In this document: positions 8,295-15,819 of the stretch, piece after piece
How positions within the stretch are numbered: the first letter of the stretch is position 1
Layout of the letters: each line of letters begins with the position of its first letter
Assembly (NCBI GenBank): GCA_002436505.1
Contig: DJML01000075.1
Coordinates: 1 to 20,134 of the forward strand
From: Bacteroidetes bacterium UBA6491
Lineage (GTDB): Bacteria > Bacteroidota > Bacteroidia > NS11-12g > UBA9320
Direction of reading: 5' to 3'
Length of the DNA stretch: 20,134 bases
Program-made: the position numbers and the translations under genes
Notes under the pieces: generated by a model
What the model was told of the DNA's origin: nothing
The model's input: only the letters and a program-made list of their open reading frames with translations
The model's database searches: none

Positions 8295-9098
8295 ATGACA
8301 CATCACGAGCTTGTCGGACAAATCAAAGTTAAAAGGAGTTACCTCTGTATTGGTCTGGATACGGATATTTCTAAACTTCCATTAATGTTAGGTACAAGTC
8401 CGCATGCTGTTCTGGATTTCAATAAGGAAATTATTAATGCAACCAAAGACCTTGCAGTAGCATATAAGATAAATACTGCATTTTACGAACAATATGGCCC
8501 GGTAGGCTGGGAGATCATGGCTGAAACCTTGCGGCTGATACCAGAAAATATATTCACAATTGCAGATGCGAAACGTGGAGATATTGGAAATACCTCAAAG
8601 ATGTATGCCAGGGCTTTTTTCGAAGAAATGAACTTTGACGCGATAACGGTCTCTCCTTATATGGGTTCTGATTCTGTTCAACCGTTTCTTTACGAAGGTA
8701 AAACTGTGATTGTTCTAGGCTTGACCTCAAATCCCGGAAGTGCTGATTTTCAAATGCTTGAATCAGGCGGAAAGCCCATTTACCAGCACGTGATAAGCAA
8801 AGTTGCAGCTTGGGCACCGACCGACCAACTGATGTTTGTGGTCGGTGCTACAAAGGCCGAAATGCTTCAGGATATAAGAAAGATAATTCCGGATCACTTC
8901 CTTCTGGTCCCAGGCGTAGGTGCACAGGGAGGTGATCTTAAAGCGGTAACGGCGAATGGTCAAAACAGGAATTGCGGCCTGCTGATAAATTCGTCCAGGG
9001 GTATTCTGTACGCATCTTCACGCGAAGATTATCCTCAAGCTGCAAGAAATAGTGCACTTAGCATCCAGAAGGAAATGAGTGAACTTCTGAATATCTGA
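8295..9098 (+). CDS. pyrF: Orotidine 5'-phosphate decarboxylase (type 2)
   Basis: PyrF decarboxylates orotidine monophosphate to UMP, the last step of pyrimidine synthesis. The 267-residue length and the motif FTIADAKRGDIGNTS (catalytic Lys93 with Asp91 and Asp96) place it in the longer type 2 subfamily. YLCIGLDTD near the start and LLVPGVGAQGGD toward the end are the other conserved barrel strands. The frame extends upstream to a TTG at 8271. The ATG at 8295 is preferred because MTHHELVGQIKVKRSYLCIGLDTD fits the usual N-terminus of the family. The preceding 182-base gap is long for this window and holds an inverted repeat, so the gene probably has its own promoter. The other pyr genes are not nearby. 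Confidence 0.93.
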   Translation: MTHHELVGQIKVKRSYLCIGLDTDISKLPLMLGTSPHAVLDFNKEIINATKDLAVAYKINTAFYEQYGPVGWEIMAETLRLIPENIFTIADAKRGDIGNTSKMYARAFFEEMNFDAITVSPYMGSDSVQPFLYEGKTVIVLGLTSNPGSADFQMLESGGKPIYQHVISKVAAWAPTDQLMFVVGATKAEMLQDIRKIIPDHFLLVPGVGAQGGDLKAVTANGQNRNCGLLINSSRGILYASSREDYPQAARNSALSIQKEMSELLNI

Positions 9099-9160
9099 TG
9101 CTTTGAATCGGACAATAGTGTAAGAAACTTCGCTGCAAATTCATCCCTCTCGTCTTTGCC

Positions 9161-9178
9161 GGTAACTTTATTGTTACC
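9161..9178. repeat. Perfect GGTAAC-N6-GTTACC inverted repeat upstream of the DUF2851 gene
   Basis: GGTAAC (9161-9166) and GTTACC (9173-9178) are perfect inverted copies separated by six bases. They lie 28 bases before the DUF2851 start. The symmetry and spacing would suit a dimeric regulator site or a small hairpin in the mRNA leader. There is no T-run after it, so a terminator for pyrF is less likely. It may be chance. Confidence 0.35.
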
Positions 9179-9206
9179 ATGATACTATACCAAACTGTCA
9201 CTAACC

Positions 9207-10502
9207 ATGAAAGAGGAATTTCTTCATTATGTATGGGAACAAAACCTGTATGATAAAAAAGGCCTGAAGACAACTGATGGTCTGCCAGTTCAAATCTTTG
9301 ACCCTGGAACAACGAACAGCAATTCAGGTCCGGATTTCCTTGAAGGACGTTTACGTATAGGAGAAATTGACTGGCTGGGAAATATTGAGATACATGTAAG
9401 ATCCGGTGATTGGTACAGGCACCGGCATCATCACGACCCGATGTACAACAGCACGATACTTCATGTTTGCCTCGTATGCGATCGTGATGTTACTCGCCAG
9501 GATCTCAGCAGTGTACCATGCATTGAGCTTAAAGGCCGGATTCCAGCAAAGGTCAAACAACGGTATGATCAATTGAAGAATAATTCACACTGGATCCCTT
9601 GCGCCCCTTTCTTACCACAGGTAAAAAATGATCTTATCGAGGCTACACTTGCCGACCAGGGATTGAGAAGAATGGAAGAAAAAGCAAATAAAATGGACAA
9701 GATCCTCAAAAGATGCACTGGAGACTGGGATGAAGCCTTTTACATAGCCCTTGCAGGGGGATTTGGCGGAAATATCAACCGACAGCCTTTTACTTACCTT
9801 GCTGAACACGTTCCTCTTAAACTTGTCCGAAAGCACCGTCACGACTTTTTATCGTTAGAGGCCCTTCTGTTCGGTGCGGGTGGATTCTTACGTTTTTTAA
9901 ATGAACCGATTCATGATCCTTATGTCCAAAAGTTGTCAGAACGATTCAGATTTTTAAAGCATTTGCACCAAATTCAGCCCATGGACGCGTATCCATGGAA
10001 ATTCATGCGCATGAGGCCGGCAAATTTTCCATCTGTCAGACTGGCCCAACTTTGTTCAGTGCTGCATCAGAATGTAAGCATCTTCCCGATGATAAGAGAT
10101 AATCCTGAATTGCAATATGTTCGTAAATTCCTTGATGTAAAAGTTTCAGATTATTGGGAAGATCATTACGTTCTGAACGGAAATCGATCCAACAGCAGAA
10201 GGTCCATGGGTGATGGAATACAAAATGAACTCATTATTAATGTTGTCGTTCCCTTCCTGTATTTGTACGCGGAAAGAAGGGGGCAAAAAGAATTAAAGGA
10301 ACATACGATCAAAATGCTATGCCAAATTCCGGCAGAGAACAACCGCATAGTGAGAGAATTCAAGAAGCTCCGGGTCAGGTCCGGCAACGCACTCCGTTCC
10401 CAGGGGATGTTGCAATTGTACGGAAAAGAATGTACCTTTAAACATTGTTTAAATTGCCCTGTGGGCAACCAACTATTACACAATGAAGAACAGGTTTATT
10501 AG
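9207..10502 (+). CDS. DUF2851 family protein, function unknown
   Basis: This 431-residue protein matches the DUF2851 family, common in Bacteroidota and without a known function. The conserved N-terminal core reads NSGPDFLEGRLRIGEIDWLG, then NIEIHVRSGDW, RHHHDPMYN and ILHVCLVCD (about 38-93). The order PD (42-43), a hydrophobic strand, then E-x-H (Glu61, His63) recalls the PD-(D/E)XK nuclease pattern, with the final Lys replaced. A Cys occurs in WIPCAPF at about residue 135, and a cluster Cys409-x4-Cys414-x2-Cys417 (CTFKHCLNCPVG) lies near the end, suggesting a metal or Fe-S site. There is no signal peptide, so it is probably cytosolic. The last 20 bases overlap the PspC-domain gene. Family assignment is good; a nuclease role is inference only. 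Confidence 0.85.
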   Translation: MKEEFLHYVWEQNLYDKKGLKTTDGLPVQIFDPGTTNSNSGPDFLEGRLRIGEIDWLGNIEIHVRSGDWYRHRHHHDPMYNSTILHVCLVCDRDVTRQDLSSVPCIELKGRIPAKVKQRYDQLKNNSHWIPCAPFLPQVKNDLIEATLADQGLRRMEEKANKMDKILKRCTGDWDEAFYIALAGGFGGNINRQPFTYLAEHVPLKLVRKHRHDFLSLEALLFGAGGFLRFLNEPIHDPYVQKLSERFRFLKHLHQIQPMDAYPWKFMRMRPANFPSVRLAQLCSVLHQNVSIFPMIRDNPELQYVRKFLDVKVSDYWEDHYVLNGNRSNSRRSMGDGIQNELIINVVVPFLYLYAERRGQKELKEHTIKMLCQIPAENNRIVREFKKLRVRSGNALRSQGMLQLYGKECTFKHCLNCPVGNQLLHNEEQVY

Positions 10503-10716
10503 CACATGGAAACACCTTATTGAACAACGTGTATTCGGTGTGTGTTCGTATTTTGGCGAACTTATTGGCATGTCGGACTCAAAGCTCAGGGTCTATTTCA
10601 TCTATGCCAGTTTTCTTACACTTGGTTCCCCGATACTGATCTATCTGGCACTTGCCTTCTGGATGGAATTAAGAAAATTCTTTGTGTATCACAGGAGATC
10701 CGTATGGGACCTGTAA
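10483..10716 (+). CDS. Small PspC-domain membrane protein
   Basis: The 77-residue product is a single PspC (phage shock protein C) domain. It has RVFGVCSYFGELIGMSDSKL followed by RVYFIYASFLTLGSP and a hydrophobic segment ILIYLALAFWMEL (about 51-63), the usual PspC order of Gly-rich turn, Arg-containing helix and membrane helix. A short basic tail follows. PspC proteins sense or respond to inner-membrane stress, but no pspA or pspB is nearby. It overlaps the 3' end of the DUF2851 gene by 20 bases in another frame, so the two are probably translated together. The gene is short, but the domain pattern and overlap support it as real. Confidence 0.8.
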   Translation: MKNRFISTWKHLIEQRVFGVCSYFGELIGMSDSKLRVYFIYASFLTLGSPILIYLALAFWMELRKFFVYHRRSVWDL

Positions 10717-10852
10717 GGGGTTCATCGAAAGGGAGGGATCGAATCTATATCCTTGTTTTATTGGCACTTATCCGTTTGTAAGAGACAAACAACTTGTTTA
10801 CAATTTTAGACGGTGTTCATTTCCTACTATAGAATTCCGCTGAAAGTATGTT

Positions 10853-10860
10853 TAAGTTTG
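10853..10860 (+). promoter_or_regulatory. Possible Bacteroidota -7 box TAAGTTTG
   Basis: TAAGTTTG is an exact match to the TAnnTTTG -7 consensus of Bacteroidota, 19 bases before the start codon of the zinc-finger gene. No TTG or TTTG -33 element was found at the expected distance. A perfect AATTAA-N3-TTAATT inverted repeat (10865-10879) lies between the box and the ATG, where an operator could sit. The 163-base gap 10717-10879 shows nothing else. Confidence 0.35.
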
Positions 10861-10879
10861 AGCCAATTAAACGTTAATT

Positions 10880-11353
10880 ATGCAACAGGAACTATCTTTC
10901 TACAGGACAACAAAAGGATATAAGAACAACCACAAGACCACAGAACTTATTTGTGAGAATTGTGAGTCTCCCTTTCTTGCAAACCGTAAAAATGCTCGCT
11001 TCTGTAGTTCTAGTTGCCGGTCACAATTCTGGTTGGACAAGAACAAGAAACGGGTTATTACATTGGCCGTGCCAGCGGATATTGACGACAATTATCTTGA
11101 CCACATCAAGGAAATGCTCGTCAATTACAAAAGCAAAAAAGCAAATGGTGAGAGCCTAAATGGAAATCAGCCACAATTTATAAATGAGGATCAGTTCTTT
11201 GAATCGGTAGGAGATCTGACAAGCTATTTGCATACTATGGGCTATGAAGACTTCAAGATACCAAGAATGGACATGGGAATCTATTACGATGAAGGCTTGA
11301 CCATTAAGAAAACCGAAGGAGGTTTTGAAACGCGCATTCATATGCGTCGATAG
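10880..11353 (+). CDS. Small zinc-finger protein, function unknown
   Basis: This 157-residue protein is not recognised as a named family. Near its N-terminus it has ICENCESPF and ARFCSSSCRSQFW, giving Cys25-x2-Cys28-x13-Cys42-x3-Cys46, a likely zinc-binding finger with basic residues around it (NRKNARF, DKNKKR). That layout is common in small bacterial proteins with nucleic-acid or protein binding. The rest is charged and probably helical (about 60-120), ending in a basic segment (ETRIHMRR). It has no signal peptide or membrane segment. It has its own upstream gap with a possible promoter, and it is the last + strand gene before a convergent junction. It is probably a real gene because of the Cys pattern and start context. 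No function is proposed beyond metal binding. Confidence 0.72.
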   Translation: MQQELSFYRTTKGYKNNHKTTELICENCESPFLANRKNARFCSSSCRSQFWLDKNKKRVITLAVPADIDDNYLDHIKEMLVNYKSKKANGESLNGNQPQFINEDQFFESVGDLTSYLHTMGYEDFKIPRMDMGIYYDEGLTIKKTEGGFETRIHMRR

Positions 11354-11393
11354 AATTCCTTAATGCTGATCTGTCAGGTACAGATTTAGAATT
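11354..11393. terminator. Nested inverted repeat at a convergent junction, possible bidirectional terminator
   Basis: An inner hairpin ATCTGT (11369-11374), 5-base loop, ACAGAT (11380-11385) is flanked by outer arms AATTC (11354-11358) and GAATT (11389-11393). It fills the 41-base gap between the ends of the zinc-finger gene and the reductase gene, which face each other. There is no long T-run, only short AT-rich flanks, so termination efficiency is uncertain. Confidence 0.4.
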
Positions 11394-11394
11394 T

Positions 11395-12471
11395 CTACTC
11401 GTAAACGATATCTACATTTTTTGTGATCGGATGTGATTGACAGGTAAGTACATATCCCTGCTCTATCTCATCATCGGTTAGTCCTTCTCGTTCATCCATG
11501 ATCACCTTGCCGCCACGTACCCTGGCTCTGCATGTAGTGCAAACACCTACCGTGCATGAATAAGGAGGGTCAAGGCCTGCATCCTGAGCAGCCGACAGAA
11601 TCGTTTGTTTCTTCTTGACAACTATCTCATGAACATCCCCATAAAGTTCAACTTGGATCTGATGATCAGTGCTTAATTCTTCCTGATATTCAGGAGCATC
11701 AGACTCATGAACTTCTTTTGCCGCTGCTGTGAAGTATTCGGTATGAATACTATGTGAGTCGATCCCGGCTTTTAAGAGGCCATTTTTCACCACTTCCATC
11801 ATTGGCCCCGGCCCACAGATATAATATTCGCTTCTTAAGGCGATCGTAGGAAATTCTGTACTTAAAATATTGCTGATCTTCTCCTCGGTCAAAAATCCGG
11901 ACAGGCCGTCCCAGTTCGCCGGAGGAATGTCGAAGCTAGTGATTACTCTGAAACGATCACCGAATTCCTGCTCCAGGTTATTCAGGTCGTCCTTAAATAT
12001 CACTGAATTTTCATCTCTGTTCGCATAGATCAGTACAACACGACTTTTAGGCTCAAAGTGCAGAATAGTAAGAGCGATAGATCTCAGCGGAGTAATGCCG
12101 GACCCTCCTCCGAACAGCACAAAATGTCTTTGTTTGGATTCATCAGGTTCAACCACAAAATTGCCAAGCGGAGGCATCGCATCGATAAGGTCACCTTCCT
12201 TCAATTGCCTGTTCATAAAGGTGCTCATGCGCCCGTCTTGAACTTGCTTAACTGCAACCGTAGGCATTGTGTCCAGGTAAGGAGAGGAGCACACTGAATA
12301 AGAACGTCGGATATCCTGACCGTTAATATCTTCCCTGAATGTTAAAAACTGACCCGGCTTATAGATGAACTTGTCTTTCAGATGTGGAGGTACCAGAAAT
12401 CTAATACTTACCGCATCCTCAGTTTCGCGGGTTATCTGATCTACTTTGAGCTTATAGAATCCTGTTGGCAT
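11395..12471 (-). CDS. FAD/NAD(P)H/2Fe-2S oxidoreductase (PaaE-like ferredoxin reductase)
   Basis: The 358-residue protein is a three-domain electron-transfer flavoprotein. The FAD-binding domain has RSYSVCSSP (from about residue 56) and the NAD(P)-binding domain has GGGSGITP (121-128) and ICGPGPMM (208-215). A C-terminal plant-type 2Fe-2S ferredoxin has SCTVGVCTTC (Cys296, Cys301, Cys304) and LTCQSHP (Cys334). The order FAD, NAD(P), ferredoxin is that of PaaE and Hcr-like reductases, which feed electrons to oxygenases or other redox partners. The frame is open upstream to 12567, inside asd. The ATG at 12471 is chosen because it begins just before the first conserved strand, has GTGAGGAT in front of it, and avoids the overlap. 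No phenylacetate genes or oxygenase are nearby, so the partner is unknown. Confidence 0.88.
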   Translation of the reverse strand: MPTGFYKLKVDQITRETEDAVSIRFLVPPHLKDKFIYKPGQFLTFREDINGQDIRRSYSVCSSPYLDTMPTVAVKQVQDGRMSTFMNRQLKEGDLIDAMPPLGNFVVEPDESKQRHFVLFGGGSGITPLRSIALTILHFEPKSRVVLIYANRDENSVIFKDDLNNLEQEFGDRFRVITSFDIPPANWDGLSGFLTEEKISNILSTEFPTIALRSEYYICGPGPMMEVVKNGLLKAGIDSHSIHTEYFTAAAKEVHESDAPEYQEELSTDHQIQVELYGDVHEIVVKKKQTILSAAQDAGLDPPYSCTVGVCTTCRARVRGGKVIMDEREGLTDDEIEQGYVLTCQSHPITKNVDIVYE

Positions 12472-12542
12472 ATCCTCACTAATTTTCCGCAAAAGAAAGC
12501 AATTGTTGATGGAATAAGAAGTAAGCGACGAATTGATTCTTA

Positions 12543-13535
12543 TCAGTGCACCAATGTATTCTTCCACAGATAGGTCGCTATCTGTACTGCATTCGTTGCT
12601 GCTCCTTTGCGAAGATTGTCAGCTACTATCCAGAAATTAAAAGCGTTATCAAGACTTTCATCTTTCCGTATTCTTCCGACAAATACCTCATCCTTCCCCT
12701 TACTGTATAATGGCATCGGGTAAATATGATTTTTAGGGTCGTCCTGAACAACAACACCTTCCGTCTCATTAAGGATGGCAATTATATCCTCTCTAGTAGC
12801 TTCTTTCTCAAATTCAACATTGACCGATTCTGAGTGACCTCCGTCTACCGGCACCCTCACAGCAGTAGCTGTAATTCTAATATTATTGTCCTCAAGTATC
12901 TTTCGCGTTTCATTAACCAGCTTCATCTCTTCTTTGGTGTAGCCGTTATCCATAAAAACATCACACTGCGGAAGACAATTTCTGTCAATTGTATACGGGT
13001 AAACCTTCTCAACTTCTTCCCCTTGCCTCTCCCCGGTCATTTGATCGACCGCTCTTTTACCTGTACCTGAAACGGATTGGTAGGTTGAGATCACCAAACG
13101 CCTGATACCGAATCTTCGGTGTAAAGGTGCGAGTGTCATAACCATTTGAATGGTAGAACAATTTGGATTGGCGATGATCATGTCACCGGGCCCGATCAGA
13201 TGAGCATTTATCTCAGGAACTATCAGCTTTTTATCGGGATCCATTCTCCATGCAGAGGAATTATCTATCACCTTTGTGCCTTTTGCAGCAAATTTAGGGG
13301 CATACATCAATGACAGATCACCTCCGGCAGAGAAGATGGCAATGTCCGGAACCGCATCTAATGCAGCCTCCAATGTCAACACCTTATATTCCTTATCCCT
13401 AAACAGGATTTTCTTCCCGACCGAACGCTGTGATGCTACCGGTATCAATTCCTCAATTTCTATTGGGCTGTCTGCTAAAACATGTAACATTTCAGTGCCT
13501 ACCATCCCGGTGACACCAACTATTGCTATACGCAT
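12543..13535 (-). CDS. asd: Aspartate-semialdehyde dehydrogenase
   Basis: Asd reduces aspartyl phosphate to aspartate semialdehyde with NADPH, the branch step toward lysine, diaminopimelate, threonine and methionine. The 330-residue protein begins MRIAIVGVTGMVG, the NADP-binding loop (7-13). The catalytic cysteine is in ANPNCSTIQM (Cys126), the active-site histidine in VDGGHSES (His234), and STYQSVSGTGK and KGAATNAVQIA are other conserved parts. The length is normal for the family. It starts 7 bases after the DAHP synthase gene on the same strand, so these two genes are probably cotranscribed, and 71 bases separate its stop from the reductase start. Confidence 0.96.
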   Translation of the reverse strand: MRIAIVGVTGMVGTEMLHVLADSPIEIEELIPVASQRSVGKKILFRDKEYKVLTLEAALDAVPDIAIFSAGGDLSLMYAPKFAAKGTKVIDNSSAWRMDPDKKLIVPEINAHLIGPGDMIIANPNCSTIQMVMTLAPLHRRFGIRRLVISTYQSVSGTGKRAVDQMTGERQGEEVEKVYPYTIDRNCLPQCDVFMDNGYTKEEMKLVNETRKILEDNNIRITATAVRVPVDGGHSESVNVEFEKEATREDIIAILNETEGVVVQDDPKNHIYPMPLYSKGKDEVFVGRIRKDESLDNAFNFWIVADNLRKGAATNAVQIATYLWKNTLVH

Positions 13536-13542
13536 CTGATGA

Positions 13543-14418
13543 TTAAATTTTAATAAATTGTTTTTGACCGTCTTTCTTCTGTTTACTGAAACTCACCAAT
13601 TTGCCAGCTAATTCAGCAGCACCTTTTATAGAGGGTAAGATTTCGTCAAACTCGTCGAAATTAAGAGATTGTTGGCCGTCAGAAAGGGCATTTTCAGGAT
13701 CAGGATGTATCTCGATCATCAGACCGTCAGCACCGGCAACCACTGCAGCAGCGCTCATTGGCCCGACCAAGGATCTTTTTCCAGTACCCTGACTGGGGTC
13801 GGCTATAACAGGCAAATGAGAAAGTTGCTTTGCAAGTGCAATAGCGCTAATATCCATTGTGTTCCTTACCGAAGTATCAAATGTACGGATGCCTCTTTCG
13901 CAAAGGATCACCTTTTCATTTCCTCCCAAAAGAATATATTCCGCAGCCAGTAACCATTCTTCTACTGTTGCGTCCATCCCCCTTTTCAGAAGGATTGGTT
14001 TATCTACCTTACCTAATTCCTTAAGCATATGGTAGTTCTTCATGTTTCTAGCTCCTACCTGTATGATGTCAGTAGCGTCATACACCTTTGGCAGCAATGC
14101 CAGATCCATTAATTCAGTAACAACTCCAAGGTTATATTTATCTGAAACAATTTTAAGATATTCCAGCCCTTCTTCCTGGAGGCCTTGAAAATTGTATGGG
14201 GAGGTCCTTGGTTTATAAGCACCGCCTCTGATGAATGGAATGCCCAGTTCTTTAATATGAGCAGCTACCTTCTCGATCTGATCTTCGGACTCGACAGCAC
14301 AAGGTCCTGCGATCATGAACAGATCTTCACCACCTATTTCAGTGCCTTTTACCTCGAAAACTGTCCTGCTCTTTTTCCAGTTCAGGCTAACCAATTGGTA
14401 TGGTAATCTTTGCGACAT
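13543..14418 (-). CDS. aroF: 3-deoxy-7-phosphoheptulonate (DAHP) synthase, type I-beta core
   Basis: DAHP synthase joins phosphoenolpyruvate and erythrose 4-phosphate, the entry to the shikimate pathway. The 291-residue protein has MIAGPCAVES (from about residue 35), RGGAYKPRTSPYNFQGL (64-80), VVTELMD, QVGARNMKNY, ILLKRGMDAT and VIADPSQGTGKRSLV. These are the I-beta pattern; the related KDO-8-phosphate synthase has a different loop in place of GGAYKPRTSPYNFQG. Only about 30 residues precede the barrel, so the N-terminal ferredoxin-like regulatory domain is absent or nearly so, and no chorismate mutase domain follows. Feedback control by aromatic amino acids through such domains is therefore not expected. 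It lies between the DUF4270 gene (30-base gap) and asd (7-base gap). Confidence 0.92.
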   Translation of the reverse strand: MSQRLPYQLVSLNWKKSRTVFEVKGTEIGGEDLFMIAGPCAVESEDQIEKVAAHIKELGIPFIRGGAYKPRTSPYNFQGLQEEGLEYLKIVSDKYNLGVVTELMDLALLPKVYDATDIIQVGARNMKNYHMLKELGKVDKPILLKRGMDATVEEWLLAAEYILLGGNEKVILCERGIRTFDTSVRNTMDISAIALAKQLSHLPVIADPSQGTGKRSLVGPMSAAAVVAGADGLMIEIHPDPENALSDGQQSLNFDEFDEILPSIKGAAELAGKLVSFSKQKKDGQKQFIKI

Positions 14419-14448
14419 TAATACTGCAAATTAAACACCAACTTTTTA

Positions 14449-15819
14449 TTATAGTTTGGTGTATGTGATTTTTAATTCAATCTTTCTACCGTTTCCTGTA
14501 ACATCATTGTCCAGTATTAATCTGGCAGGTGTAACAGGATTATCGGTAGGGACCACCAAATAAAGTCCTCTGTTCTTATCAACTCCGTTTAAATAATATT
14601 CATCAAGGAGGCCCTGCAAATGCCTTGTAAAGCGGAACACATATTGCTCATTAGCAGCGTCATAAGCGCCACCATAGTTACTGAATCCTATCCATGAAGG
14701 ACTGGGCGGTGCTATCCGGTCAATAAGGTCAATGATGAACGCATTTGAACTGTCTTTCTCTGACGGTTGAAGCAACAATAATCGCGGGGGCACATCGTAT
14801 TCATCGGAAAATGAACCACTTTTGACCGGCAGTAAAATTTTAGCTTCATTCACTACTATACGACCGTCAGCAACAAGTTCAAATATATCAGGCAGATCAA
14901 TTTTAACTTTTGTTCCTGCCATTGACTGCACATAAAGTTCACTATAGTTAATGCCGGGTTGATCTATCTGAACCTGAATGTCAGCATCCAGATCATAATG
15001 CCTGTAGGTATTTATCCGTTCAGATTCAGGAGTGATCGGGAATGACTTAGTAAGAGAATCCCCATAAAAAATGGTAAGCCGTGAAGCTGCTGACCTGATA
15101 TCTATCTCAGCGATCATTCCTTCTCCAGATGCCATTGAGCCTGCATCAGGAACAAGGATCAGTCCTTTCAAGAATTCAAGGAATGCTGATTTCCCAGTAT
15201 AAACTGTCGGATCGGCATCAAAGAACTCCTGCCCGAAGGATTGATCCAGAACAATCCTCATTTGCGGAACATCCCTTACCTCCACACCGTTCATTTCATA
15301 ATAAACAGAGTCTTCAGTATTGAACACACCTTCCCATTGTCCTACCTGCGTCCCTCTTTCGAAATCGTAACCAGAATAATAAGAATTTGAAGCTATAAGG
15401 TCTTCTTCAAGCCTGTAAACGGCTATTTTTTGCGAACTGGAAGGGTTTCCGTATAACTGTGAATTCCGTTTATACGCTAGGGATAAAACAATAGAATCCG
15501 GAGTTGCGATACCGTCAAAATCGATATTGATCTCTGGCAGCTGAACCTGAGTTGTCAGTATTGCTTCACTTTTCCCGAATTCAGGATCATTGATCGCACC
15601 AATAATGTTGGACGTCAGGGAATCTGCCTTTACTGAATCTTCGGCAATGGTGTAAGCCACCAGAGCCATATTATTTGCTACAATACCATTCACCTGTCCT
15701 CCATTAGGACTCAGTTTTAACAACTCATCATCCTTCTTACAGGATTGTATCGTCAACAGAACAATGAGCGGGAGCAATATGGCGGTCCTTGACCTCTTAC
15801 GAATTCCTGGCAAGGACAT
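14449..15819 (-). CDS. DUF4270 family lipoprotein, probably outer membrane
   Basis: The 456-residue protein matches the DUF4270 family, Bacteroidota lipoproteins without known function. The N-terminus has basic residues (GIRKRSR), a hydrophobic core (AILLPLIVLLTIQS) and then CKKDDE, a typical Bacteroidota lipoprotein signal with the lipidated Cys at about 27. The rest is rich in beta-strand-like segments. Characteristic parts are AINDPEFGKSEA and TPDSIVLSLAY near the start and VVPTDNPVTPARLILDND near the end. The open frame extends upstream to 15885, but the ATGs at 15825 or 15819 best fit the signal peptide; 15819 is used here. It overlaps the end of the preceding glycogen-synthase-like gene by about 23 bases, so translation is likely coupled. 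No catalytic residues can be assigned. Confidence 0.85.
   Translation of the reverse strand: MSLPGIRKRSRTAILLPLIVLLTIQSCKKDDELLKLSPNGGQVNGIVANNMALVAYTIAEDSVKADSLTSNIIGAINDPEFGKSEAILTTQVQLPEINIDFDGIATPDSIVLSLAYKRNSQLYGNPSSSQKIAVYRLEEDLIASNSYYSGYDFERGTQVGQWEGVFNTEDSVYYEMNGVEVRDVPQMRIVLDQSFGQEFFDADPTVYTGKSAFLEFLKGLILVPDAGSMASGEGMIAEIDIRSAASRLTIFYGDSLTKSFPITPESERINTYRHYDLDADIQVQIDQPGINYSELYVQSMAGTKVKIDLPDIFELVADGRIVVNEAKILLPVKSGSFSDEYDVPPRLLLLQPSEKDSSNAFIIDLIDRIAPPSPSWIGFSNYGGAYDAANEQYVFRFTRHLQGLLDEYYLNGVDKNRGLYLVVPTDNPVTPARLILDNDVTGNGRKIELKITYTKL

Noticed and set aside
10542..10781. 79-codon + strand frame overlapping the PspC gene
   Set aside because: The other frame contains a recognisable PspC domain and overlaps the upstream gene in the normal way. 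This one is a shadow.
14436..14461. CACCAA...TTGGTG hairpin at the end of the DUF4270 gene as a terminator
   Set aside because: The stem is only 6 bases with a 14-base loop, it overlaps the coding end, and the next gene follows within 30 bases in the same direction, so read-through is more likely.
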